The notes under the pieces are model-generated. The model was not told the origin of the DNA. It did no database searches and saw nothing but the letters and a program-made list of their open reading frames with translations. The position numbers and the translations under genes were made by a program. Positions 16,090 to 23,964 of a DNA stretch of 64,000 nt are shown piece by piece. The stretch spans positions 2,356,001 to 2,420,000 of the forward strand of contig NZ_CP040896.1 in assembly GCF_006337165.1 (NCBI RefSeq), given 5' to 3'. Positions within the stretch are counted from its first letter, which is position 1; the number at the start of each line of letters is the position of its first letter. This stretch comes from Hymenobacter jejuensis (lineage in GTDB: Bacteria; Bacteroidota; Bacteroidia; Cytophagales; Hymenobacteraceae).

Positions 16090-17400
16090 ATGAAAATCTG
16101 GGAGAAAGGCATTGCAGTTGATCAAAAGATCGAACGGTTTACCGTCGGAAAAGATCGGGAACTGGATCTGTATCTGGCTCATTTTGACGTGCTTGCCTCC
16201 AAAGCGCAGGCCAACATGCTGGCCAAGGTGGGCCTGCTGACCGAAGCTGAGAATCAGCAATTGCAACAAGGCCTCTCGGAACTAGCGGCCGCCATCGAAG
16301 CCGGCGACTTCACCATTGAAGAAGAGTTCGAGGACGTGCACTCCAAGATCGAGTATTACCTCACCAACAAGTTTGGCGATGCCGGCAAGAAAATCCATAC
16401 GGCTCGCTCGCGCAACGACCAGGTACTCACGGCGATACAGTTATTCCTAAAGGATTACACAGAAAGAGCAGCGGCCAAAACCATGGAACTCGTGCAGGTA
16501 CTACTGCAAAAAGCTCAGGCCCACCAAGCCGATCTGATGCCGGGCTACACGCATTTTCAGGCGGCCATGCCGAGCAGTTTTGGGCTGTGGTTTTCGGCGT
16601 ATGCCGAGCATCTGCTGCTCGATTTGGCCTTGTTTGAAGCTGCTCACACCGTTGCCGACCAAAACCCGCTGGGCTCAGGCGCGGGGTTTGGCAGTAGCTT
16701 CCCGGTAGATAGGGTGCAGACTACCAACGAGTTAGGTTTTGGCGCGTTGGCTGTTAGTTCGGTAGGAGCCCAAATGCTGCGCGGCAAAACTGAGAAAACG
16801 GTGGCTTTCGCACTGGCCGGCATGGCCGCCACGCTCGCCAAGATGGCCTACGATCTGGTGCTGTACAACAGCCAAGATCTGGCTTTTGTGGAACTCCCGG
16901 CGGCCTTCACCACGGGGTCGAGCATCATGCCGCACAAAAAGAACCCCGATGTGTTTGAATTGATTCGCGCGCGCTGCAATGCCCTGCAAGCCTTGCCCAA
17001 TACAATCATCTTGACCATCAGTAACTTGCCCAGCGGCTACCACCGCGATTTTCAGATACTGAAAGAGTTGCTGTTCGAGCCGATGACGCAGTTTATGGAC
17101 ATCTTGGACATTGTGCTGTTTGCGCTGCCCCAACTGAAAATCAAGCCCAATCTATTGGCCCAAGACAAATACGACGGCGTATTTTCGGTCGAAAACATCA
17201 ACCAACTCATCCAAACGGGCACGCCGTTTCGTGAGGCCTATCAGCAGGTTGGGCGCGCGGTAAACGAAGGTAATTATGTGCCTCACAAGCAGTTCCAGAC
17301 TACGCACTTGGGGAGCGTGCACAACCTGGGGCTGGAAGAAATAGCAGCGAAAGTGGCACGTATGCAATCTGAAAGCCGGGTGCTGGGCAAGAAAAAGTAG
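16090..17400 (+). CDS. argH: Argininosuccinate lyase
   Basis: The 436-residue fumarase-superfamily enzyme splits argininosuccinate into arginine and fumarate. Visible are HTARSRNDQVLTAIQLFLKD, the TPGYTHFQ-like PGYTHFQAAMP, and the superfamily signature GSSIMPHKKNPD. Length is slightly under the E. coli enzyme. It ends the plus-strand arg unit. The 194-base gap to the argE-like gene is taken up by a fold-back element, so polarity or independent initiation is possible. The next gene runs toward it, nine bases away, without a visible terminator. Confidence 0.95.
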   Translation: MKIWEKGIAVDQKIERFTVGKDRELDLYLAHFDVLASKAQANMLAKVGLLTEAENQQLQQGLSELAAAIEAGDFTIEEEFEDVHSKIEYYLTNKFGDAGKKIHTARSRNDQVLTAIQLFLKDYTERAAAKTMELVQVLLQKAQAHQADLMPGYTHFQAAMPSSFGLWFSAYAEHLLLDLALFEAAHTVADQNPLGSGAGFGSSFPVDRVQTTNELGFGALAVSSVGAQMLRGKTEKTVAFALAGMAATLAKMAYDLVLYNSQDLAFVELPAAFTTGSSIMPHKKNPDVFELIRARCNALQALPNTIILTISNLPSGYHRDFQILKELLFEPMTQFMDILDIVLFALPQLKIKPNLLAQDKYDGVFSVENINQLIQTGTPFREAYQQVGRAVNEGNYVPHKQFQTTHLGSVHNLGLEEIAAKVARMQSESRVLGKKK

Positions 17401-17408
17401 CGCTTTGG

Positions 17409-17885
17409 CTAGCGGCTGGCCTGGGCGGGTTTGGTAATCGGCACTATCAACCGCACATCCACAGGATCGCCGTGCTGTATACCAGGCTGAAAATCACCAA
17501 TCTGCTCAAAAACACGCGTGAGCTTTTGTTCGAAGCTGGTGGGCACGGTTACGCTTTCTGAAAAAAATTCCGGGTTTCGGGCCTTGCCATACTTGTCGAC
17601 CACAAACGACACTGCCAGCGAAGTGCTGCCCGCTAGCGGCAAATCCTGAAAATTCTTGTTCAGAAAAGCCCGTAAGCCAGCCCTTCCACCGTTTTTGTAC
17701 ACGGGCATTCGCTCCACATACGTATACAGAGCCCGACCGTCGATGGCTTGGCTGAGCGGTTTTTTAGGGCGAACGGCCGCCTGGTTTTCATCCGTAAGCG
17801 CTGCGATTGACTTCTGTGCCTGTACGGGCATAAGGCACAGCGTCAATCTACCGATGAGTATAAGCAGTAGGTAGAGCGGTTTCAT
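17409..17885 (-). CDS. Secreted TonB C-terminal-domain protein
   Basis: The 158-residue protein begins MKPLYLLLILIGRLTLC and has a probable signal cleavage after PVQAQ. The mature part holds a TonB C-terminal-type domain (LAVSFVVDKYGKARNPEFF … VDVRLIVPI). The N-terminal TM anchor and Pro-rich spacer of true TonB are absent, so it is a TonB_C-only protein, a family expanded in Bacteroidota with unclear role. ATG 17885 is preferred because the upstream open frame has no signal peptide. A paralogue at 19796 has the same YTYVE.MPV motif at the start of the domain. Confidence 0.75.
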   Translation of the reverse strand: MKPLYLLLILIGRLTLCLMPVQAQKSIAALTDENQAAVRPKKPLSQAIDGRALYTYVERMPVYKNGGRAGLRAFLNKNFQDLPLAGSTSLAVSFVVDKYGKARNPEFFSESVTVPTSFEQKLTRVFEQIGDFQPGIQHGDPVDVRLIVPITKPAQASR

Positions 17886-17894
17886 AGGTAATGG

Positions 17895-17925
17895 GTGTAT
17901 AGCGCTGATTGTTAGATAATTATAA
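17895..17925. repeat. 31-bp dyad element
   Basis: GTGTAT-N4-CTGATTGTTAG-N4-TTATAA. It is intergenic, between the start of the TonB_C gene and the HMG-CoA reductase terminator. The right half is strong, the left half weak. Confidence 0.5.
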
Positions 17926-17933
17926 GATAACAA

Positions 17934-17979
17934 AAAACGGGCTGTTATCCTGCTCATTTGCAAGACAACAGCCCGTTTT
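17934..17979 (-). terminator. Terminator of the HMG-CoA reductase gene
   Basis: A 13-bp stem (AAAACGGGCTGTT and complement) with a 20-base loop lies just downstream of the HMG-CoA reductase stop on the minus strand and ends in a T run. Confidence 0.75.
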
Positions 17980-17995
17980 CGAGTGTTTGCGTTTT

Positions 17996-19555
17996 CTACC
18001 GGTTGCGGCCGTATTGCTCGTGGCTGCTCACCCAGTCGGAGGAGGAGATGGCCGAGGCTAGGCTTAATTCGCCGGCCAGCACCACGCCCGCCACGATTTC
18101 GGCGAACTTGTTCACGGTGCCGCGCCCAACGCAGCCCAGCATGCGCAGGCATTCGTTTTGGGTGGCAAGGCCCGTGCCGCCGCCATGGGTTGCCACAATC
18201 AGCGACGGGATGGTCATGCTCAGATACAGATCACGCTCGGCGGTTACTTCCGAATAAATCACGCCCGCCGACGATTCCGACACGTTGGCCACGTCCTGAC
18301 CAGTGGCAATGAACATGGCCGTGATGCCGTTGGCTGAGTGCGCACCGTTGTTGTTAGCGCCTGACAGAAAGGCACCTACGTTGCTCACCTGTCCATGATA
18401 GGCAAGCTGTTCGGGCGTCACGCGCATGCGTTGCTGCAATACGTCGCGCTTAATCACGGCCTCGGCTACCACGCGCTTGCCGCGGGTGCGCATCACGTTA
18501 ATCTGAGAGGCTTTTTTATCGGTAGCGAAGTTCGATTCGAGGTAGAAATGCCGAACCGGCGCGCCTTTGTAATTCTCTAATATCCAAGAACATGCGGCAA
18601 AAGTAGCCCGGCCTACCATGTTCTGGCCCGCCGCGTCGCCGGTGCTGTAGTTGAAGCGCAGATACGCAAATTTGTTGGCCAGATACGTGTCGATGTATTG
18701 CAGCTTGGCAATGCGCGAAGTGCTCTCGGCCTCTGCCCCAATGGCGGCTTTCTCGGCTTCCACCCACTTGGCAAAATCGCGGGCGCCGCGGGCATCGTCA
18801 AACACAAACACAGGTGCCCGTTGCATGGCATCGCCGATTACGGTGCATTTGACGCCGCCACACAGGTTAAGTGCTTGAATTCCACGGTTATAGCTTGCTA
18901 CTAAAGTACCTTCGGTAGTCGCCAGCGGGATCAGGAAGTCGCCCTGCGCGTGCTCGCCATTGACGCGCAACGGGCCGGCCAAGCCAATCGGGATTTGGGC
19001 CACGCCGGTAAAATGCTCGCAGTTGCCTTGCAGAGTGTGTGCGTCGAAGGAGTATTGCTTTAAGTGCTTGAATTCCTGGCCGGTAAACTGTTCGGCGAAG
19101 CGCTGCCGCGCTTGAATAGCAGCCTCGGAATAATCGTCCTGGTCTTGGCGCGGAATCCGGGGCCGGTCGTCGGGCAAGTTGACGATGGAGTCTTCCACTT
19201 CCACGCTCAACTCGCCGAAGGGTTCGGCGGCAAACTGCACCTGCACGGCGTGAATCCCCTCGGGCAGCGCTGGGGTCGTGAGGTGAAACATGATGCTGTG
19301 GCCCACCGGAAACTCCAGCCCATCGGGGGCGCTGCCCAGCACTTCCGGCGCCGGCCGCACCTCGCCGTTGCCAAAATCGAGGCCAATGTGCTCAGGCGTA
19401 ATGCGTTGCTCCCCAATCTGCACAAAGTCGAGGCGCGTAATTCGCACTGTATCAAGTCGGTTCTTGAGGCTGAAAGCAACGCCGGTGGGCGTATTGTGCA
19501 GGCTGCCGCGCGTATAGAGCAGCTTCAGCAGCATGGGGCTGGGCGTGAAGATCAT
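17996..19555 (-). CDS. Class I-type HMG-CoA reductase with extra N-terminal domain
   Basis: This 519-residue protein reduces HMG-CoA to mevalonate with NAD(P)H. The catalytic set of class I enzymes is present: Glu215 in TTEGTLVAS, Lys in ATDKKASQIN (346-348), Asp421 in GQDVANVSES, and His512 in the C-terminal SHEQYGRNR. IGLAGPL and GGGTGLATQNECLRMLG are further matches. Residues 1-125 form a beta-rich domain (LLYTRGSLHNTPTGVAFSLKNRL) not found in the usual ~400-residue soluble enzymes. There are no membrane segments. It implies isoprenoid supply by the mevalonate route; no other pathway gene is in the window. Confidence 0.9.
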   Translation of the reverse strand: MIFTPSPMLLKLLYTRGSLHNTPTGVAFSLKNRLDTVRITRLDFVQIGEQRITPEHIGLDFGNGEVRPAPEVLGSAPDGLEFPVGHSIMFHLTTPALPEGIHAVQVQFAAEPFGELSVEVEDSIVNLPDDRPRIPRQDQDDYSEAAIQARQRFAEQFTGQEFKHLKQYSFDAHTLQGNCEHFTGVAQIPIGLAGPLRVNGEHAQGDFLIPLATTEGTLVASYNRGIQALNLCGGVKCTVIGDAMQRAPVFVFDDARGARDFAKWVEAEKAAIGAEAESTSRIAKLQYIDTYLANKFAYLRFNYSTGDAAGQNMVGRATFAACSWILENYKGAPVRHFYLESNFATDKKASQINVMRTRGKRVVAEAVIKRDVLQQRMRVTPEQLAYHGQVSNVGAFLSGANNNGAHSANGITAMFIATGQDVANVSESSAGVIYSEVTAERDLYLSMTIPSLIVATHGGGTGLATQNECLRMLGCVGRGTVNKFAEIVAGVVLAGELSLASAISSSDWVSSHEQYGRNR

Positions 19556-19643
19556 AGTGGGAAGGGCAGGAGCGGTTGAGATTTGTACTTAATGTGCGAA
19601 TTTTTCGGCAAGAAGCCCCCTGAGAGGCCGGGCATTCTTAAGG

Positions 19644-19778
19644 CTATTTACCAGTAAAAGTGACTGGAACCATAAATTCCATATCCACGGGGGCGGACGC
19701 GATGATGGGCAATAAGCAGGCTTCTGAGCCAGTGCTTCCCAAGCAGCACACTAGTAGCACTAAGGCTTTGGAGTACAT
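19644..19778 (-). pseudogene. Remnant of a TonB C-terminal-domain gene
   Basis: A 44-codon frame starts with a signal-like stretch (MYSKALVLLVCCLGSTGSEA) and ends PVDMEFMVPVTFTGK. That ending matches the last strand of the neighbouring paralogue (SVDVALTVPVAFDKSAK). The middle of the TonB_C domain is missing, so this looks like an internal deletion of a third paralogue. It could alternatively be a tiny unrelated secreted peptide. Confidence 0.45.
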
Positions 19779-19795
19779 TCCTGATTTACAGATAC

Positions 19796-20347
19796 TTACT
19801 TAGCGCTTTTGTCAAACGCCACAGGCACCGTCAAGGCAACATCAACTGACCGGCCGTTTTGTCTGCCCGGGGTGAAATCGGCCAGACTGCTTACTACACG
19901 GGCGGCTTCGGCATCTAGCAGTGGCTCGAGGCCTTTCTGGATCTTCACATTTCCAACCTTGCCCAAGCTATTGACGATGAAGCTTACATATACTTTCCCC
20001 GATTGGGTGGCACCTTCGGGATAATGCGTGTTTTGCTGGAGGTCATTCAGCAACTTGTTCATGCTGCCTTCTTTGGGAACGGGCATTTGCTCAACGTAGG
20101 TGTAAATAGGGCTTTGCTTTGTTGGAGAACCGGTTTTGTTCGGCGTTTGAGCCAGCGCCGCTTGCTTTGCCACTCCGAACCCGCACACTACAACCAAGGC
20201 TACGAAGAACCGAAGCAGTTGTGAGCGCAACTGCCGTTGCGCAGCGAGCAGCGCTTGGCAGTGGCGGCCTTGCGCCTGAGGCGTCATCAGCCGCCAGTTT
20301 TCCTGGAAAGGTTGTAGGCGAACGTTGAGAACTGGAATGTAGATCAT
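19796..20347 (-). CDS. TonB C-terminal-domain membrane protein with degenerate N-terminal motif
   Basis: The 183-residue protein has a hydrophobic segment (LLRFFVALVVVCGFGVA, about residues 45-61) and a TonB_C domain (KVYVSFIVNSLGKVGNVKI … VDVALTVPV). The N-terminus PFQENWRLMTPQAQGRHC resembles the CxENWxxMTPxxxGRHCxxC motif at the start of many Bacteroidota surface proteins, but the first Cys is Phe and the last Cys is lost. That resemblance supports ATG 20347 over the internal ATG 20287. Like its neighbour at 17409 it may pair with an ExbB/D-type motor or be a stand-alone periplasmic protein. Confidence 0.7.
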   Translation of the reverse strand: MIYIPVLNVRLQPFQENWRLMTPQAQGRHCQALLAAQRQLRSQLLRFFVALVVVCGFGVAKQAALAQTPNKTGSPTKQSPIYTYVEQMPVPKEGSMNKLLNDLQQNTHYPEGATQSGKVYVSFIVNSLGKVGNVKIQKGLEPLLDAEAARVVSSLADFTPGRQNGRSVDVALTVPVAFDKSAK

Positions 20348-20374
20348 AATTTATTGTATATGAGTTAATTATGA
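20344..20374. repeat. 31-bp dyad element
   Basis: TCATAA-N4-TTGTATATGAG-N4-TTATGA. It lies immediately upstream of the TonB_C gene start and overlaps its ATG. Both outer arms are good; the centre is degenerate. Confidence 0.45.
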
Positions 20375-20481
20375 ATCGAGGCAAATTCGTTAAGGCGTAA
20401 GTGTAATTGCCTGAATATAGAAAAATTGCGCTAGTAGACGCGTCACGAGCCGTGGCTTGCGAAAGCTACTGGGCCGGCTGA

Positions 20482-21288
20482 TTAGTCCTCAAAAAACTCC
20501 GTGCCGTGGGCGTCGATGTAGCCGACCTTACCGGCCAGCGTTACGACGCGGGCCGCATTGCCGACGAACGGCTCGGCCGCGCGATATTGCGGCTCGACCA
20601 GCAGACCACCTTTCTCGTCGAGGTAGCCAAAGAGGCCGTCGCGCGCCACGACGGGCAGCAGAAAGCCGGTTTTTTCATCGGCCCGGATGGCGTCGAACGT
20701 GAGGGGCTGCACCACCTTGCCTTTGCTGTTAATAACGCCCCACTTCGCGCCTTGCCGCACGAAGAGCAGGCCGCTGTAATTTTCTCTGATCTCGTCGTAT
20801 TCAGCTGGTATAGAGGCCGTTCCGACGGTAAAGCGAAAGCCGACTTTGCCGTTGCGGCGTACCACATCGCCTTGCGACAGGTAATCTTCGTCGGGGGCAG
20901 CGGGCGCGGGCTCAGTGAGGCGCACGCCGCTGGTCGAGATGTCGAATGTTTCGCTGTTGAGCGTGACGGTTGCGCGTTCGCCCTGAAAAGTAGAGGCTTG
21001 CGTGTACTGCACCGGCGTGAGGGCATGGCCGCTGCCGTCGATGTAGCCGTAGCGGTCGCCTTGACGCACCCAGGCTACCTCGCCTACAAACGGGCCGGCC
21101 TCGTCGTATTGGAGCGGCAACACCAAGTGCCGGCTCCGGTCGGCGTACCCCCATTTGTCGCCGCGCCGAAACGGAATCAGCCGCGAGGCTGCCGTTTGGG
21201 CATACGATAACTCGCTGATTAGCAGCAATACGCTAAGCAAAAAAGCAGTTACTTGGCCAAACGGAAAGGCGAATCGGAACCCAGGCAT
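20482..21288 (-). CDS. Secreted WG-repeat protein
   Basis: The 268-residue protein has an N-terminal signal segment (MPGFRFAFPFGQVTAFLLSV … SYAQ) and several WG repeats of the form GDKWGYADRSRHLVLPLQYDEAGPF, GDRYGYIDGSGH, GKVGFRF, GAKWGVINSKG, GLFGYLDEKG and GKVGYIDAHG. WG (KWG) repeats are predicted beta-hairpin modules, probably for protein or glycan contact; the function is unknown. ATG 21288 is chosen over an upstream TTG at 21306. It is divergent from the dioxygenase gene. Confidence 0.82.
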   Translation of the reverse strand: MPGFRFAFPFGQVTAFLLSVLLLISELSYAQTAASRLIPFRRGDKWGYADRSRHLVLPLQYDEAGPFVGEVAWVRQGDRYGYIDGSGHALTPVQYTQASTFQGERATVTLNSETFDISTSGVRLTEPAPAAPDEDYLSQGDVVRRNGKVGFRFTVGTASIPAEYDEIRENYSGLLFVRQGAKWGVINSKGKVVQPLTFDAIRADEKTGFLLPVVARDGLFGYLDEKGGLLVEPQYRAAEPFVGNAARVVTLAGKVGYIDAHGTEFFED

Positions 21289-21435
21289 TGAGGCCAAGTT
21301 ACGCAACTCTCAAAACACGCAGCACGGTCTGGCGGTTGATTCACGCGTTCTTCACCAGGTGGCAGCAAAACTTGCTTTTTGCAAGGCCAATCGGATCGAT
21401 TTGTGCAGGGATAGTATCCGGTGGGGTAGCTTGCT

Positions 21436-21443
21436 TATCTTTG
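21436..21443 (+). promoter_or_regulatory. -7 box upstream of the phytanoyl-CoA dioxygenase-like gene
   Basis: TATCTTTG matches TAnnTTTG and lies 36 bases before ATG 21480. No good TTTG is seen at -33. Confidence 0.45.
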
Positions 21444-21479
21444 CCCGCCGCTTGGATAGGCGTTTACGAGAGTTCTATC

Positions 21480-22295
21480 ATGTCATCACTCCAGCAATAT
21501 CCGCGCTTTACGTTAGGCAATAGCTTGACTCCCGAGCAATTGGCCTTCTTTAATCAATACGGTTTTCTACACTTCCGGGCTTTTATCTCCCCCGAAACGG
21601 TGCAGCAACTGCTGCGCGCCTCCCAGGAAGTGCAACAGCAGTGGTTGGCACAAGGTGTAGTGAAAGTCAACGGCGTGCCCATCAAATACGGAAAAGATGT
21701 CGATGGCGCGCGCATCGTACAGCGCTTCGCTTTTGCCTCGCACTACAGCCCCGTGCTGCACGAATTTTTGCAAGACCCGCGCTTCCAATCGTTGTTTCCG
21801 CTGCTCGAAGCCCCCGGCGGTCGGGTAGGTGAAAACGAAAAAGACGGCCTCGTCATCAATCACTACGTGAACGTAACGGGCAGCGAGTTTTCACAGATGG
21901 GCTGGCACACCGATTCGCTGCGCGACGTGTTTTACGGCAAGCGCATCGGGCCGATGCTCAACGTAGGCGTGCACCTCGACGGCACTCCGGCCACCAACGG
22001 CGGCTTGCGCCTGCTGGCCGGCACGCACCACCAAAGCCTGCGCGACCTGCTCTTCCGCAAGAAGTATTACAAAGACGTGGGTTCCGACCCCAACGAAGTT
22101 GCCGTCGAAACCGAGCCCGGCGACCTGACCGTGCACGACGGCCGGATGTGGCACCGCGTGGCCCGGTCGCCGCTAGTAGGCGAAGCGTCGCGCCGCCGCG
22201 TGATGTACGTGCCCATCATCGCGGGCAAGTACGAGCCCAAAACCCAGGACAGCCCCACGCCTTTTTACCTGCGCTTTCTGCACTTAGTGAAATAA
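21480..22295 (+). CDS. Phytanoyl-CoA dioxygenase family protein
   Basis: This 271-residue Fe(II)/2-oxoglutarate oxygenase carries the HxD pair in MGWHTDSLRD, the distal His in TVHDGRMWHRVARS and a following Arg-rich strand (SRRRVMYVP) for 2-oxoglutarate. The N-terminal LTPEQLAFFNQYGFLHFRAF is the typical PhyH opening and supports ATG 21480 rather than the longer frame. The substrate is unknown: family members hydroxylate lipids, small metabolites or ectoine-like compounds. It is followed by a strong dyad element and then an SDR gene on the same strand, possibly a functional pair. Confidence 0.88.
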   Translation: MSSLQQYPRFTLGNSLTPEQLAFFNQYGFLHFRAFISPETVQQLLRASQEVQQQWLAQGVVKVNGVPIKYGKDVDGARIVQRFAFASHYSPVLHEFLQDPRFQSLFPLLEAPGGRVGENEKDGLVINHYVNVTGSEFSQMGWHTDSLRDVFYGKRIGPMLNVGVHLDGTPATNGGLRLLAGTHHQSLRDLLFRKKYYKDVGSDPNEVAVETEPGDLTVHDGRMWHRVARSPLVGEASRRRVMYVPIIAGKYEPKTQDSPTPFYLRFLHLVK

Positions 22296-22335
22296 GGTGG
22301 CCTAGCTACAATCTTGAATGCTTGATTATCAATTA

Positions 22336-22366
22336 TTATAAATAATTGATAATCAAGCATTTGTAT
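22336..22366. repeat. 31-bp dyad element, best copy
   Basis: TTATAA-N4-TTGATAATCAA-N4-TTGTAT. Exact IHF-type cores are on both strands (plus AATCAA-N4-TTG, minus TATCAA-N4-TTA). It overlaps a longer 19-bp-arm palindrome at 22319-22359 in the gap between the dioxygenase and SDR genes. Confidence 0.7.
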
Positions 22367-22403
22367 TAATATCTTTTCAAGCATTCAACGTTCAAATCTC
22401 GAC

Positions 22404-23189
22404 ATGGCATATGCTCTTGTAACCGGTGCTTCTCGCGGAATTGGGCAGGCCATTGCTACCGAGCTGGCGCGGCGCGGCTACAACCTGTTGCTCACAGCCC
22501 GCTCCGAAGATGCCCTGGAGAAAGTAGCGGCCCAGCTGCGCCAACAGCACGGCGTGCAAGCGCACGTACTAGCCCTGGACCTCGCTGCGCCGGACGTTGC
22601 TGCGCGCCTTGCCGCTTGGGCTAGCTCGCAAGCCCAGGATCTGGCGGTGTTGGTGAACAATGCCGGGTATGGCTTGTGGGGCCGTTTTGAGGAGCTGTCG
22701 TTGGAAGAGCAGCAGAACATGCTGCAAATCAACATGATGGTGCCCGTAGCCCTGACGCATGCTTTGTTGCCGAGCCTGCGCCGTCAGCCTAAGGCATATG
22801 TCTTGAACGTGGCCAGCACGGCCGCCTACCAAGCCGTGCCCACCCTAACGCTGTATGCGGCCAGCAAGGCATTTCTGTTGTCCTTCACCCGCGGGCTGCG
22901 CTACGAGCTGCGCGATTCGCCGGTGTCGGTTACGTGCCTGAGCCCCGGCGCTACCACCACCGATTTTGCCAACCGGGCCGGCATGAGCGCTAGCTTGCAG
23001 GAAGTCTCAAACAAAGTATCCATGACGCCGGAGCAAGTGGCCAAAGCCGCTGTAACGGCCCTGTTTGCCGGCGAAGCGGAGCTGATACCGGGGGCTTTGA
23101 ACAAGATATCGGCCACGCTCACCGGCTTCGTCCCGAAAGCCGTTACCGAGAAAATTGCGGCCGGCATTTACGAGAAGCACCTGAAGTAG
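22404..23189 (+). CDS. Short-chain dehydrogenase/reductase
   Basis: The 261-residue classical SDR has the NADP-binding TGASRGIGQAIATEL at the N-terminus, NNAGYG, the catalytic Ser in NVASTAAY and YAASK (Tyr/Lys) about residues 153-157, and a C-terminal extension typical of the DltE/YqjQ-like group. The oxidised or reduced substrate cannot be read from the sequence. ATG 22404 lies five residues before the first strand. It converges on the PAP2 gene with 13 bases between the stops. Confidence 0.88.
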   Translation: MAYALVTGASRGIGQAIATELARRGYNLLLTARSEDALEKVAAQLRQQHGVQAHVLALDLAAPDVAARLAAWASSQAQDLAVLVNNAGYGLWGRFEELSLEEQQNMLQINMMVPVALTHALLPSLRRQPKAYVLNVASTAAYQAVPTLTLYAASKAFLLSFTRGLRYELRDSPVSVTCLSPGATTTDFANRAGMSASLQEVSNKVSMTPEQVAKAAVTALFAGEAELIPGALNKISATLTGFVPKAVTEKIAAGIYEKHLK

Positions 23190-23202
23190 ATGTTTTTGAG
23201 CA

Positions 23203-23844
23203 TCAACTGGTAAGCTTTCCGGCCAGCCAAAAGCTGAACCAAGTAAACGGCACCGCCGCCAGCACATCGTAGGTGTAATGCACGTGCTGCACCAAGATCA
23301 AAAAGCCCACGGCCACCGTGGCAAGCAGCAGCCAGCGTTGCAACGACCGCTGCCGCACGCCTAGGGTCAGCAGCACTGCGGTGGCCGTGTGACCCGAGAA
23401 AAACAAATCTTTGGTAATCGGCGCGGGCGAGGAATAAAAAAAGTAATCTACCAACGGATCGTGGAGCAGCACCAGGCCTGTAGGTGGGTCGAGGGGAAGC
23501 AGCCAGAGCATGCCGATGCGGATCAAGTGCAGCAGCAGGTAAGCCCACATCACCCGTAGCAAAGCCTGCGGGCGCGTAATCAGATGGGCAAGGCCGGCCG
23601 TGATGCTCAAGTAAATCACGGCAAAGGTCACTTCCGATACATCGTGGGCAGGCAGCCGGGCCAGCACCGGATCGGGGAGCACTACGCCCGGCCGTGCTTG
23701 GATCAAAGCAAAGAAATAGGGGATGGTAACGGCCAGCACCACCAGCAGCACGGAAACCACAAGGAAACGAACCCGAAAGTCAGGCCGGGCCCAAGCCTGG
23801 GTCCAGGCCGCCGAAGAAGAAACCGATTGAGTGGAAGTGGGCAT
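23203..23844 (-). CDS. PAP2-superfamily membrane protein, sphingomyelin-synthase-like
   Basis: The 213-residue protein has about six predicted membrane helices. Its catalytic motifs are KDLFFSGHTATAVLL and HVHYTYDVLAA. They match the D3 (GDxxxSGHT) and D4 (HYTxDV) motifs of sphingomyelin synthases (PAP2_C type) better than the KxxxxxxRP…PSGH motifs of ordinary PAP2 phosphatases. Both His and the Asp of the triad are present. Bacteroidota make sphingolipids, so a lipid phosphate or head-group transferase role is plausible but inferred. ATG 23844 is preferred to the start 13 codons upstream. Confidence 0.75.
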   Translation of the reverse strand: MPTSTQSVSSSAAWTQAWARPDFRVRFLVVSVLLVVLAVTIPYFFALIQARPGVVLPDPVLARLPAHDVSEVTFAVIYLSITAGLAHLITRPQALLRVMWAYLLLHLIRIGMLWLLPLDPPTGLVLLHDPLVDYFFYSSPAPITKDLFFSGHTATAVLLTLGVRQRSLQRWLLLATVAVGFLILVQHVHYTYDVLAAVPFTWFSFWLAGKLTS

Positions 23845-23964
23845 GTAGTGGTAATCCGGGCCGAAAAGTAAGCCGCCCTGCAAAAGTAGGACGCTAATTT
23901 CGGGTTGTGGTCAAATGCGTCCGTCATTGTACCTTGCCCGTTGCCTCAACGCTCTCCAGACCTT

